DNA of 16,952 nt from RGIG6353 sp964558655. Its GTDB lineage: Bacteria; Bacillota; Clostridia; Oscillospirales; SIG627. The notes under the pieces were generated by a model. It ran no database searches. It had not been told where the DNA came from and worked only from the letters and a program-made list of their open reading frames with translations. Location: the NCBI GenBank assembly GCA_964558655.1, contig CAZLEX010000032.1:1-16952 (forward strand). Reading direction: 5' to 3'. Positions within the stretch are counted from its first letter, which is position 1, and every line of letters starts with the position of its first letter. Shown here piece by piece: positions 1 to 8,233 of this stretch. The translations under genes were made by a program, and so were the position numbers.

Positions 1-12
1 AAACGGTGCTCC

Positions 13-64
13 TACTGTACCCGTAACCTCTTCGGCTTACACCGAAAAGGTTACGGGTACAGTA
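13..64 (-). promoter_or_regulatory. Long intergenic RNA hairpin next to a possible Shine-Dalgarno sequence
   Basis: Positions 13-29 pair perfectly with 48-64 (17 bp). After one C/A mismatch, TTCGG (31-35) pairs with CCGAA (42-46), leaving a 6-nt loop. The hairpin begins 18 nt downstream of the alcohol dehydrogenase stop codon on the transcribed (minus) strand. It is not followed by a U-tract on that strand, so it does not look like an intrinsic terminator. Directly after the stem the minus strand reads AGGAG (13 to 9), followed by 8 nt to the window edge, which is where the start codon of a next operon gene would be expected. A translational-control, processing or mRNA-stability role is inferred. 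A REP-like repeat or a mobile-element end cannot be excluded from a single copy. Confidence 0.6.
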
Positions 65-82
65 CTATAAAAAAACAGTAAT

Positions 83-1195
83 TTATAAATTAAAAACAAG
101 GATTTTCGAATAAAAATCTCTTAAATTTTCATATTTAAGAGGAACGGGATTATTCTTCAGGCGAGACACATCAACAGATGATGCCAAAAAGTCAACTTTG
201 GAGGGATCATTTGTTATAGGAGAATCCAAACCCATTTTTTTAACAATATCAGCATAAAACAAAACGCCGTCTTCGAGAGTATTCTGACCGATAAAAGAAG
301 AAATTTCGCAAAGTGTATTTTTAAAATATTCGGGTCCTCTTTCATCTGTTGTTTCGTTAATATGCACATTCATATACTTCCAAACTTGAATAAGGGACAG
401 AGCTACGGCGTGACCGTGTGCTATTCCGAATTCAGATGTAAGTTTATAACTCATTGCGTGAGGAGCTGTTGTACGGGTAATTGCAATCGCACGACCTGCA
501 AAATAAGAGGCTTGCATGACAGTTGAAGCAGATTCAAGGTCGGGTGCGGAAAAAATATAACTGTCAAGCATATCAACCAAATTTTCAATTGCGAATTTTG
601 CGTAAGAACGGCTTTCATTTGTTGAAAACGGAGACCAATACGATTCAATAGCTTGAGAAAAAGCATCCATAAAGCTTGTGCATTTAACATATTTAGGCAA
701 AATCAAAAGAGGATCCGGTAAAAGTACCGCAATTTCGGGAATCAACGACAAATGTTGTATTGATACTTTTTTTCCGTCTTTGTATAAAACGGCAAAAGGC
801 GTAGCTTCACTCCCGGAACCAGCAGTCGTAGGTATAGCAACGAGCGGAATGTCTAATTTCGGTAATTTTTTTTCATTAAAGCAATCAATCATAGACGAAT
901 CAATACTTATAAAATACTTTACCGCTTTAGCAACATCAATAGAACTTCCTCCGCCAACTGCCAAAATCGAATCGCAACCTTTTTCGATAAAAATTTTTAT
1001 TGCTTTTTCTATTTCTTCGATTTTCGGATTGGGAGTAAAATCTGAAAATTTTATAAATTCGGTCGGTAAATCAAATATGTCTTTTTTGAAGTTTTGCAAT
1101 TCAAATGACGGACGGCAAACCAACAAGGTCTTTTTTATTGAAAAATGTCTCAATTCTTTTTGTAAATCATTAACGGAATGTAATGTAATTTGCAA
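83..1195 (-). CDS. Iron-type alcohol dehydrogenase, phosphonoacetaldehyde-reductase-like
   Basis: Group III (iron-type) NAD(P)-dependent alcohol dehydrogenase of 370 residues, a usual length for the family; cytoplasmic. Visible motifs are the nucleotide-binding GGGSS at 81-85, TTAGSGSEAT at 123-132, and metal-site residues D177, H246 (PHAMSY) and H260 (AHGHA). The usual first metal His of the DALTHA-type motif is Gln here (Q181, in MDAFSQAIES). The FSDFTPNP segment near residue 50 and the MDAFSQAIESYWS block resemble, from memory, proteins annotated as phosphonoacetaldehyde reductase, which reduce phosphonoacetaldehyde to 2-hydroxyethylphosphonate. The start is TTG: AGGAG lies 7 nt upstream, whereas the nearby ATG is out of frame. 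It lies 12 bp after the sulfatase-like gene and is the last complete gene of the polysaccharide operon. The superfamily is secure; the substrate is inference, and a general aldehyde reductase is the alternative. Confidence 0.85.
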   Translation of the reverse strand: MQITLHSVNDLQKELRHFSIKKTLLVCRPSFELQNFKKDIFDLPTEFIKFSDFTPNPKIEEIEKAIKIFIEKGCDSILAVGGGSSIDVAKAVKYFISIDSSMIDCFNEKKLPKLDIPLVAIPTTAGSGSEATPFAVLYKDGKKVSIQHLSLIPEIAVLLPDPLLILPKYVKCTSFMDAFSQAIESYWSPFSTNESRSYAKFAIENLVDMLDSYIFSAPDLESASTVMQASYFAGRAIAITRTTAPHAMSYKLTSEFGIAHGHAVALSLIQVWKYMNVHINETTDERGPEYFKNTLCEISSFIGQNTLEDGVLFYADIVKKMGLDSPITNDPSKVDFLASSVDVSRLKNNPVPLKYENLRDFYSKILVFNL

Positions 1196-1207
1196 AACAT
1201 TTCTCCT

Positions 1208-2395
1208 TTATTTTCTTCTCTTTTTGATTGTTTTTATTATCATTTTAGGCTTCATCAAAAAATTTTTCAGCCCGTACAAATGTTCTTCGTAAAAATTACC
1301 GACTCTCCAAATTGAATTTTTAAATTTTCTGTATTCGTTTAAAGCTTCTTCGGAATCATTCCAATACGGATAAAAATATACTTCGGCTTTTTCGTATGTA
1401 ACTTTTCTGTCCGGATCTTTTTGTTTGTGAACAGCCAAATTCACTTCTTCCGATGGATCCAAAATTAAATCATATAATTCTTCGGTATTCGATTTTTTGT
1501 TATAGATGTATTTATATCTTTCTCCGATAACAGCAAACTTTCTTTTAGGCTGTGCAAAATAGGCACTGTCGCTAATAACAAATTTTTGTTCAGGTATCAT
1601 TCTGTCAAGCAATATTTTTTCAATATCCTTGTTTGATGTAGGTGTATGAACTTCGGAAACATCGCAGAGTCTGGGTGTAATCAGCGGTATTCGAACAGCA
1701 GGTTCGTATACATCAAAACCGTACCCGCATTTATTTTTTCTGCCGTCCATATTGCCATGATCGGCACTGATAAAAATTTCATCATCTCCGAATTTTTCAC
1801 GCAGGTATCCGACTAATTCATCAACTAAATCTATATCATCGCCATACCCGCTTCTTCCGAGAATAACATGAGGTAAATGTATCCACAGAAAAACAGGATT
1901 ACTTGTCGACAGTACACTTTCTATTTCAAAATATATAGTCTGCATAGTTTTTCTTGCAAGTTCGTCATTTCTCACGATTTTATCTTTTTTCGAACCAAAA
2001 TGAGGTCCTACCGGCTGATTAATATCCGGACTGTGAATAACCGTTTTTGAACTTCCGAAACAATTAGAAAAAGGCAATGCGACTTTTAAATAGTTTTTAC
2101 TCCATATAATGTGATTACTGTAACCCATTTTTTCCAATTTGTCAAACAGAGTTTCTTCATTTTTCATGTCATCAGTATGAACATAAGTGCGTCTGTTCAG
2201 TTCATATGTATACTTTGAAGAAAACATTGCAGTAAAAGACATTGCTGTTGACGGAGCCGCAGTGTAATGTCTGTAAAATACAGTGCCTTTTTGTGCCAGT
2301 GCATCGATATTCGGTGTATTCCAATATGTGTTTCCGTATATTGGCAAATACCTTTGCATAAAAACATCTTTAGTCAAAAAAACAAATGATTTCAT
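1208..2395 (-). CDS. Sulfatase/alkaline phosphatase-superfamily protein with atypical active site
   Basis: A 395-residue protein with the sulfatase fold signature. The N-terminal block runs through IYGN to TPNIDALAQKGTVF (about 27-40), followed by HYTAAPSTAMSF (43-54), the FLWIHLPH strand (169-176), a DIDLVDELVGYL segment (188-198), and the metal-binding SADHGNMDGR (210-219). Canonical sulfatases have C/S-x-P-S-R as nucleophile motif; here the aligned positions read A46-A-P-S-T, so both the Cys/Ser nucleophile and the Arg are replaced. Only one Asp (D10) is seen where sulfatases carry an Asp pair. There is no signal peptide or membrane helix, so it should be cytoplasmic, unlike LtaS or EptA-type transferases. 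Its start overlaps the flippase stop by 4 bp (ATGA), implying translational coupling. A role in transferring or removing a phosphate, phosphonate or sulfate group on the repeat unit is inferred; the exact reaction is unknown. Confidence 0.85.
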   Translation of the reverse strand: MKSFVFLTKDVFMQRYLPIYGNTYWNTPNIDALAQKGTVFYRHYTAAPSTAMSFTAMFSSKYTYELNRRTYVHTDDMKNEETLFDKLEKMGYSNHIIWSKNYLKVALPFSNCFGSSKTVIHSPDINQPVGPHFGSKKDKIVRNDELARKTMQTIYFEIESVLSTSNPVFLWIHLPHVILGRSGYGDDIDLVDELVGYLREKFGDDEIFISADHGNMDGRKNKCGYGFDVYEPAVRIPLITPRLCDVSEVHTPTSNKDIEKILLDRMIPEQKFVISDSAYFAQPKRKFAVIGERYKYIYNKKSNTEELYDLILDPSEEVNLAVHKQKDPDRKVTYEKAEVYFYPYWNDSEEALNEYRKFKNSIWRVGNFYEEHLYGLKNFLMKPKMIIKTIKKRRK

Positions 2396-3864
2396 ACAGA
2401 CCTCTTCTTTATAAGTTTATTTAAAATTGACATGACAACCGTAAATAATTTAACAAATTCTTTTCTGTAAATAAAAATTTCAAACAATATGGAAACTAAG
2501 AATATAGGATATTTTAACAAAGTATCTTGCAAAAAATAATTGACAAACCCGGCTAAGAGCAATACGGCAAGCGAAACAATCATTCTCCAGTAACTTGACG
2601 TACACTTATAATATTTTTCGCCTATAACGGTTTTTAAAATCATATTTACAATGGCGGATATTGCCGAAGAAAATGCAGCTCCAACAACGCCTATTCGAGG
2701 TACGAGAAGAACACAGAGCGAAATATTAAGAACAATATTTATACCGCAAATGAGAATATGCCAATATGTCTTTTTTGAAAGATGTATTCCAAGTCCAAGC
2801 GTTTCGGAAATTGTATAGCAAAGAGGCGATATCAATAAAAAAGCAAAGATAGAGCGGCTTCCCCAGTACTTCTCGTTAACAAGAATTTTATATATGGGAA
2901 ATTGAAATAAAATTATTGCCAATCCAAAGCAGGTCATCATGAAAGTTATCATATGATGAACTTTTTCGATACGCTTTTTTCCTGCTTTTTGATTATAATT
3001 TTCGTAAACAAACGGTGTCCAATATGAACTGAACCCTTGTTGAATTACAGTAATTATGCTCGCTATTGTTACGGCGTTTGAATAAATACCGACATTGGAT
3101 TTAGTTGTATACTCATTTAAAACAAGCTGAGAAATTCTGTTATTTAATTTTGTTATTATTTCCACAAAAATCAGCGGTGTGGAATATGTAAGAATAGGAA
3201 GAATAGCCTCTTTGGAATAGTCACATTTAAAAGAAAAATCGGTTTTTAGTCTGATAAAGAAAAAGATTAGCGTAACACCTATTGAGCAAGCGGCAATTGT
3301 GACAATTGCAGGCAATGCAGTTGCTGACTTAAACGCAATAAAAATAAATGAAATTTTTTTAATCCATGTAAGGACAACAGACTGAATTGTAAAAATCAAA
3401 ACATTTTTTTGCATCCTGGAAGTCAGGCGGAAATATCTTAAAACGCATTGTGCAATTACACCCAAAGATACACATATGGGAATCGCATAATTGACTTCGC
3501 CCAATATTGCAACTGAAATACTGTCTGTCATAAAAAAGATTACGGCAACAATTATGATACAAGAAATCATTGAGCCTGACATACATACCGTCAGAAGACT
3601 TTTTTTGGTATTTTTACCCGTCGGTTCGTTATAAAAGCGTGTAAAAGCTTGATCCAATCCCAAATAAGAAAATGACAAAAACAAATCAACATATACGAGA
3701 AACATACTTATTTTTCCAAATTCATCGGGAGCAAAAAAATAAGTTATAATGGGAGTTGATACGAATTCAATTATACAGTTAATCCATGTCGGCATAGAAA
3801 AACCGAAAAGACCTTTGACGAAGGTCTCACGGGAATTTTTTTCAAGAGATTTTGAAGTTGACAT
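2392..3864 (-). CDS. wzx: Wzx-like polysaccharide flippase (MOP superfamily)
   Basis: A 490-residue, strongly hydrophobic protein with about 12-14 predicted membrane helices across its length. The N-terminal segment (GLFGFSMPTWINCIIEF, then TYFFAPDEFGKISMF at about 41-55) and GLDQAFTRFYNEP (about 69-81) are typical of polysaccharide-export flippases of the Polysacc_synt/MATE-like family. The family moves undecaprenyl-diphosphate-linked repeat units from the inner to the outer face of the cytoplasmic membrane for polymerisation. It starts at an ATG sharing one base with the stop of the upstream GT4 gene (TAATG), and its stop overlaps the next start by 4 bp, so it is tightly coupled in the operon. 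The presence of a Wzy-like gene two positions upstream supports a Wzx/Wzy-dependent pathway. Its repeat-unit specificity cannot be read from sequence. Confidence 0.92.
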   Translation of the reverse strand: MSTSKSLEKNSRETFVKGLFGFSMPTWINCIIEFVSTPIITYFFAPDEFGKISMFLVYVDLFLSFSYLGLDQAFTRFYNEPTGKNTKKSLLTVCMSGSMISCIIIVAVIFFMTDSISVAILGEVNYAIPICVSLGVIAQCVLRYFRLTSRMQKNVLIFTIQSVVLTWIKKISFIFIAFKSATALPAIVTIAACSIGVTLIFFFIRLKTDFSFKCDYSKEAILPILTYSTPLIFVEIITKLNNRISQLVLNEYTTKSNVGIYSNAVTIASIITVIQQGFSSYWTPFVYENYNQKAGKKRIEKVHHMITFMMTCFGLAIILFQFPIYKILVNEKYWGSRSIFAFLLISPLCYTISETLGLGIHLSKKTYWHILICGINIVLNISLCVLLVPRIGVVGAAFSSAISAIVNMILKTVIGEKYYKCTSSYWRMIVSLAVLLLAGFVNYFLQDTLLKYPIFLVSILFEIFIYRKEFVKLFTVVMSILNKLIKKRSV

Positions 3865-5018
3865 TATTTTTCACCTATTGTCTGCAAAAGAATTGTTTCC
3901 ACTTTTTTCATTACTACCTTTTCGGAGCAATAAGAAAGTGTTTTGGAAGAAATTTCCTCCTGAGAAAAAATTTCATAATTTTTATAAACACAATTTAAAG
4001 CATCAGATAAAGCTTTTTGATCGCCGCACGGAACAACACGACCGAAGGAATCATCCCAACCGTCATCTATACCGCCGTTTAGAGTGGAAACTACGGGTCT
4101 GCCGCACGCTGTGGCTTCACGATAAACAATTCCAAACGACTCGTGCTCACTTGCCAATACGAAAGCATTGCACTTTTTATACCACTCAAGCATTTGTTCT
4201 CTGTTTAATCGTCCTAAAAGTATTATTTGTCTTTCTCTGTTTTTTTCTTTAATCATGGCGTTGAGTTTTTCTTTTTCATCGCCGTCTCCCGCAATAAAAA
4301 GAAAAACTTTATCCTGTTTATCGAATGCATCACAAAAAGCATTAATCAATAAATCGAATCGTTTAACCGGCTTAAGATTGCCGGCAGAGAAGAAAATAAA
4401 TTCCGATCCGCATTTTACCGGACTAAAATTAAAATTCGAAGAAATCATATTCGGTATAACTTCAATACTTGAATTTGTACCGGTAATTTCTTTAATGCGA
4501 TTTAAATGTGCATTTGAGACACAAAAGAAGCGATCAGCTTTGTTGACGGCACATTTAAGCTGAAATGCAATATATTTGTTTATATTTTTGGTAAGGTACA
4601 TTCCGGCGTGTTCCATAATCACTAAAGGAACATTGTATTTTTCCGACAATGACAGGGAACAAAATCCGGAAGGAAAAGTAAAATGTGCGTAAATTATGTC
4701 GGGAATTCCTTCATTTTTTACCGCAAGCTTCCATAAGGCAAATATGTTCTTTTTAAATTGCCAAGTCGCAAGGTGAGGTAATTTTGTTTTTGCAATTCCT
4801 CTCACCCAGTATGAATATACCTTAACTTCATTCTCATAACGAATCGCCGGAGCTTTGCAGAACTTATGTCCCCATTGTTTTTTTGAACGCGTTGTTGCAT
4901 CAAGGACAACAACTTTATGCCCCATAGCAATGAGGCTTTGACATTGTTCGTGAACAAAAATATTAGCTTGCGTATTATACTCACTTTTATAGCTTGACGG
5001 AATCACAAAAATAGTCAT
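3864..5018 (-). CDS. GT4-family glycosyltransferase
   Basis: A 384-residue retaining GT-B glycosyltransferase. The N-terminal acceptor domain begins MTIFVIPSSY and contains IIYAHFTFPSGF (about 108-119) and the MEHAG segment (135-139). The C-terminal nucleotide-sugar domain has SAGNLKPVKRFDLL (211-224), IAGDGDE (242-248) and the EX7E motif E293-E301 within ESFGIVYREA. No signal peptide is present, so it acts on the cytoplasmic face of the membrane, adding one sugar to the lipid-linked repeat unit. The start ATG overlaps the polymerase stop (ATGA, 4 bp) and its stop overlaps the flippase start by one base. Donor and acceptor are not predictable from what is visible; the family call is firm. Confidence 0.93.
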   Translation of the reverse strand: MTIFVIPSSYKSEYNTQANIFVHEQCQSLIAMGHKVVVLDATTRSKKQWGHKFCKAPAIRYENEVKVYSYWVRGIAKTKLPHLATWQFKKNIFALWKLAVKNEGIPDIIYAHFTFPSGFCSLSLSEKYNVPLVIMEHAGMYLTKNINKYIAFQLKCAVNKADRFFCVSNAHLNRIKEITGTNSSIEVIPNMISSNFNFSPVKCGSEFIFFSAGNLKPVKRFDLLINAFCDAFDKQDKVFLFIAGDGDEKEKLNAMIKEKNRERQIILLGRLNREQMLEWYKKCNAFVLASEHESFGIVYREATACGRPVVSTLNGGIDDGWDDSFGRVVPCGDQKALSDALNCVYKNYEIFSQEEISSKTLSYCSEKVVMKKVETILLQTIGEK

Positions 5019-6283
5019 CTCTCAGCCTCTGCGTTTTTAAAAATATCTTCATGTAATAAACAAAAAGCGGGAATAAAAAAGAATAAAACAAAATTAACCT
5101 GAAAATATCGAAGAGGATTAAATAATCCCAAAAGTATTAAAACAAAAATCCACGCTTTAGACGGATGCGGAATTTTCATTTTCAATATTTCGGCTACCTG
5201 CGAGATATACATCATAAGAAACGGTATTCCGCCGACAACGCCGAAATTAGCAAGAGCATCGACAAATTCACAGTGATTACCGACGCCGAAATTGTATGGC
5301 CTGTAATATCCGCATCCATGTTTGTAAGCTACACCAAATAACGGATTTTTGAGAAATGTAACAAAAGTAGTAAATGGTATCAAAAATCTGTTTACCGAAT
5401 ATTGTGCTACCGGATTATCTATCCCGTAAAGCAACAAATTTCCGAGTGAATTAATTCGTTTAAACATCTGCGAAGTATTCATACGATCAATTGATATGGA
5501 TATGAGACTTCTACCGATAGACGGTAAAAAAACAATAAATACAATTAAAGCAATCGGCAAAATTAACATTCTCGCATAAAAAGTTCTTTTGTTATTTTTT
5601 TTGAAATAATAACATGAAACAATTCCTATAACCGCAATAAGCAATGTTAAAGTCGATTCAGTTTTAAAAACAGTAAAAAGCATTACAAAACATGAAATTA
5701 AAACAATATTCCGCGTTTTCTTTGAATAAAAAAAGAAACCGTTTGCAAGAAGTCCGAAGAAAAAAACCGAAAGGATCGTTACCGCACAAGCCAATCCGTA
5801 TCCGCCTCCGATTAATGAAACATAATCTCGTGCATTTCTCGCCGCACCCGGAAACAGAGTATAAAAAGTTAAGCTAAAAAAACAGAAAAACAAAATAATC
5901 CAAAAAGAACATTTGAGTATAAGCTTTAATTGAGAACGCCGTTCGGGTTTCTTAAAGTGTATAAAAATCATTATAGGAGAATAAAGCCTCAATAATGATG
6001 CAACCTGTTTGAAAGTATACACAGCTCCTGCAACATATAATCCGTGACAAATTGTCATTACGCAAACAGTCAGTAAACAAAGTGTTTTAATATCCCTGCA
6101 AACAAAATTACAAGTATCGGAATTTTTTAATATCACTATTGCGTAAAGTAAAAAAAACGCAACAAAAACAGTGGAACTGCCCGATGTATGCAGTGTGGAC
6201 GCAAATATGTAAACAAGTGTGAAAAAAAGCTCAGTTTTCGATATTTTTGCCTTTGAATTTAAATCGTAACAAGTATTATGCAT
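5015..6283 (-). CDS. wzy: Wzy-like O-antigen/capsule polymerase
   Basis: A 422-residue integral membrane protein with about 10-12 hydrophobic helices. A longer polar stretch around residues 260-340 holds GYYRPYNFGVGNHCEF and ANFGVVGGIPFL, in the position expected for the external loop of Wzy/WaaL-like O-antigen polymerases. Such loops often carry a conserved histidine region, and here NHCEF and NFGVVGG fit that pattern. Its role would be polymerisation of flipped undecaprenyl-linked repeat units outside the membrane. Sequence conservation in this family is poor, so the call rests on topology, the loop motif and the position between glycosyltransferases and Wzx. AAGGA lies 9 nt upstream of the ATG; the stop overlaps the next gene's start. 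Confidence 0.85.
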   Translation of the reverse strand: MHNTCYDLNSKAKISKTELFFTLVYIFASTLHTSGSSTVFVAFFLLYAIVILKNSDTCNFVCRDIKTLCLLTVCVMTICHGLYVAGAVYTFKQVASLLRLYSPIMIFIHFKKPERRSQLKLILKCSFWIILFFCFFSLTFYTLFPGAARNARDYVSLIGGGYGLACAVTILSVFFFGLLANGFFFYSKKTRNIVLISCFVMLFTVFKTESTLTLLIAVIGIVSCYYFKKNNKRTFYARMLILPIALIVFIVFLPSIGRSLISISIDRMNTSQMFKRINSLGNLLLYGIDNPVAQYSVNRFLIPFTTFVTFLKNPLFGVAYKHGCGYYRPYNFGVGNHCEFVDALANFGVVGGIPFLMMYISQVAEILKMKIPHPSKAWIFVLILLGLFNPLRYFQVNFVLFFFIPAFCLLHEDIFKNAEAER

Positions 6284-6301
6284 ATATAATTTTCCTTAAA
6301 G

Positions 6302-7219
6302 TCAAAGTTTAAAACCGCAGCTTATACCGAAAATTTTGCGATATCCCAAATGAATAAAATATCTTATTGCATCATTTAATTTAACTTTTTTGCCTTTGAT
6401 CATTTTTAAAGCTAATCTTACGGTTTTTTTCTTGGTAACAAATGAACGGAATCGTTGCAAATCAATCATTCTGAACACTTCAAATCGTTGTTCATCGGAC
6501 AAAGAATCTATAACAGGCTTAAAATTTTCAACAAATTTTTGTGTTATTTGTTCAAAAGTTTCTTTTCTCACGGGTTTTGGGTGTACATACACTTTCAAAC
6601 CCAATGTGTCGGAATAGGCAAGCTTATAATTCTTTAAAATTTTTACCAAGAACTCAATATCCTGATTTCTTAAAAAATTTTCGTTAAATCCGCCGACCTC
6701 TTCTACTATATTCCGTCGTACCATTAAATTGGATCCCGCGGCGATAAACAAATTTCGTTTTAATTCTTCGAGTAATAAATCACCTTCGCGTTTCTCAGCA
6801 CATTTTGAAACCGTTTTACTGCCGTCTTGAGAAACCCGTATATAATTTGAATAACAAGCCCCCCAAGACGAATCAAGCGATTCCATCTTTTTTAATTGTG
6901 AAGAAACTTTTTGCGGTAAAAATTCATCGTCGTCGTCGAGAAACATGATGTACTCACCGGAACTGGCGGCGAAACCCGAATTTCTCGCCGCCGAACCGTT
7001 AATGTTTTTTTCATGCCGGACATATTTTACGCGTGAGTTATCGGCATAATCTTTCATGACGGTTTCTGTCTTTAAACCGAATTCCGTGCCAATACCGTTA
7101 TCATCGGCAACAATTACCTCAACATTGGAGTAATCTTGGTTGAGTACACTATCTATAGCCCTTTTGAGTGTCGACGGTCTTTTATATGTAGGTATAATAA
7201 CGGAAACAAGCTTATCCAT
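6302..7219 (-). CDS. GT2-family glycosyltransferase
   Basis: A 305-residue inverting GT-A glycosyltransferase. It opens with VSVIIPTYKRPSTLKRAIDSV (5-25), has the nucleotide-binding VIVADDNG (35-42), NINGSAARNSGFAASSGEY (72-90) and an acidic metal-binding DDDD run at 95-98 replacing the usual DxD. NQDIEFLVKIL further on is the typical ED/QD-type catalytic-base region. It should add one sugar to the membrane-linked repeat unit on the cytoplasmic face. An AAGG ribosome binding site lies 9 nt upstream of the ATG, and the gene sits 12 bp after the epimerase and 18 bp before the polymerase. The C-terminal 60 residues are basic, suggesting membrane-surface association. Donor sugar unknown. Confidence 0.93.
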   Translation of the reverse strand: MDKLVSVIIPTYKRPSTLKRAIDSVLNQDYSNVEVIVADDNGIGTEFGLKTETVMKDYADNSRVKYVRHEKNINGSAARNSGFAASSGEYIMFLDDDDEFLPQKVSSQLKKMESLDSSWGACYSNYIRVSQDGSKTVSKCAEKREGDLLLEELKRNLFIAAGSNLMVRRNIVEEVGGFNENFLRNQDIEFLVKILKNYKLAYSDTLGLKVYVHPKPVRKETFEQITQKFVENFKPVIDSLSDEQRFEVFRMIDLQRFRSFVTKKKTVRLALKMIKGKKVKLNDAIRYFIHLGYRKIFGISCGFKL

Positions 7220-7231
7220 AAAAAATATCCT

Positions 7232-8212
7232 TTACATAAGATTATTGCGATACCAGTCTATCGCCTCACCGATACCTTTTTGAAAATTATATTCAGGTTC
7301 ATATCCCAAGAGTGCTTTAGCTTTGGAAATATCGGCATTTGAATGTTTTATATCGCCCGGACGGTCAGGACTGTAAATCGGCTCAATTTCTTCACAGCCG
7401 AGTGCTTTGGTCAATCCTTTATAAATATCAATTAAATATTCACGGCCGCCGTAAGCAACATTAAACGCTTCTCCTGCATATTCGCTTGAAGCCAAACAAG
7501 CTTTAAGATTAGCTTCGATTACATTTTCTATATAAGTGAAATCTCTGCTCTGCAATCCGTCACCGTTGATTGTGGGACGCTCTTTCTTTAACAAAAGTTT
7601 TATGAATTTCGGAATTACCGCCGCATAAGCACCGTCGGGATCCTGTCTTCGTCCAAAAACATTGAAATAGCGTAATCCGTATGTATCAAGGGCGTAATGC
7701 ATTGTATATTGTTTAGCCCATTCCTCATCGCATCTTTTTGTAAGTGCATACGGTGAAAGTAAATTTCCTACACGGTTTTCGGTTTTAGGTAGATTAGGTT
7801 CATCCCCGTAAACAGAACTTGAAGAAGCGTAGACAAATTTTTTTACACCGTTTATACGGGCCGCTTCCAGCATGTTTAGTGTTCCGAGAATATTGTTCGA
7901 ACAATAAAACAAAGGCATTTCGATACTTCTCGGCACACTTCCCCATGCGGCTTGATTTAACACAAAATCAACGCCTTCACACGCCTTTATACAAACATCG
8001 AGATTTTTAATGTCGCCGTTAATGAATTCAAACATCTGATTGTTTAAAAAAGGCTCAATATTACTCATTTTTCCAGTAGATAAATCGTCTAAGCAACGGA
8101 CTCGGTAACCTAAGTTCAAAATTGCTTCACACAAATTTGAACCGATAAATCCCGCCCCTCCCGTAACCAAAAATACGGATTTATTCGGAAAAATCAAATG
8201 CTTATATCCCAT
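7232..8212 (-). CDS. wbpP: WbpP-like UDP-N-acetylglucosamine 4-epimerase (extended SDR)
   Basis: Extended short-chain dehydrogenase/reductase of 326 residues. The NAD-binding TGGAGFIG is at 17-24, SSSVYG at 131-136 and the catalytic YxxxK at Y155-K159 (YALTK). The segments QAAWGSVPRSIE (87-98) and FGRRQDPDGAYAAVIPKF (186-203) match the WbpP group, which interconverts UDP-GlcNAc and UDP-GalNAc or the matching uronic acids. Several in-frame starts exist (GTG at 8221, GTG at 8215, ATG at 8212). ATG 8212 is chosen because AGGTGA lies 5 nt upstream of it. It directly follows the UDP-N-acetylhexosamine dehydrogenase, the standard partner for making UDP-GalNAcA. A TviC/Gne-type epimerase of slightly different specificity is the main alternative. 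Confidence 0.92.
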   Translation of the reverse strand: MGYKHLIFPNKSVFLVTGGAGFIGSNLCEAILNLGYRVRCLDDLSTGKMSNIEPFLNNQMFEFINGDIKNLDVCIKACEGVDFVLNQAAWGSVPRSIEMPLFYCSNNILGTLNMLEAARINGVKKFVYASSSSVYGDEPNLPKTENRVGNLLSPYALTKRCDEEWAKQYTMHYALDTYGLRYFNVFGRRQDPDGAYAAVIPKFIKLLLKKERPTINGDGLQSRDFTYIENVIEANLKACLASSEYAGEAFNVAYGGREYLIDIYKGLTKALGCEEIEPIYSPDRPGDIKHSNADISKAKALLGYEPEYNFQKGIGEAIDWYRNNLM

Positions 8213-8233
8213 CACAATCACCTACAAATACAA

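Noticed and set aside
13..64. Left-edge hairpin as an intrinsic terminator of the operon
   Set aside because: No U-tract follows the stem on either strand; the plus strand has an A-run and the minus strand AGGAGCACCG.
678..1292. Plus-strand frame of 204 codons across the ADH/sulfatase-like junction
   Set aside because: Antisense to two well-supported genes, with a hydrophobic low-complexity tail arising from the reverse complement; no evidence of its own promoter.
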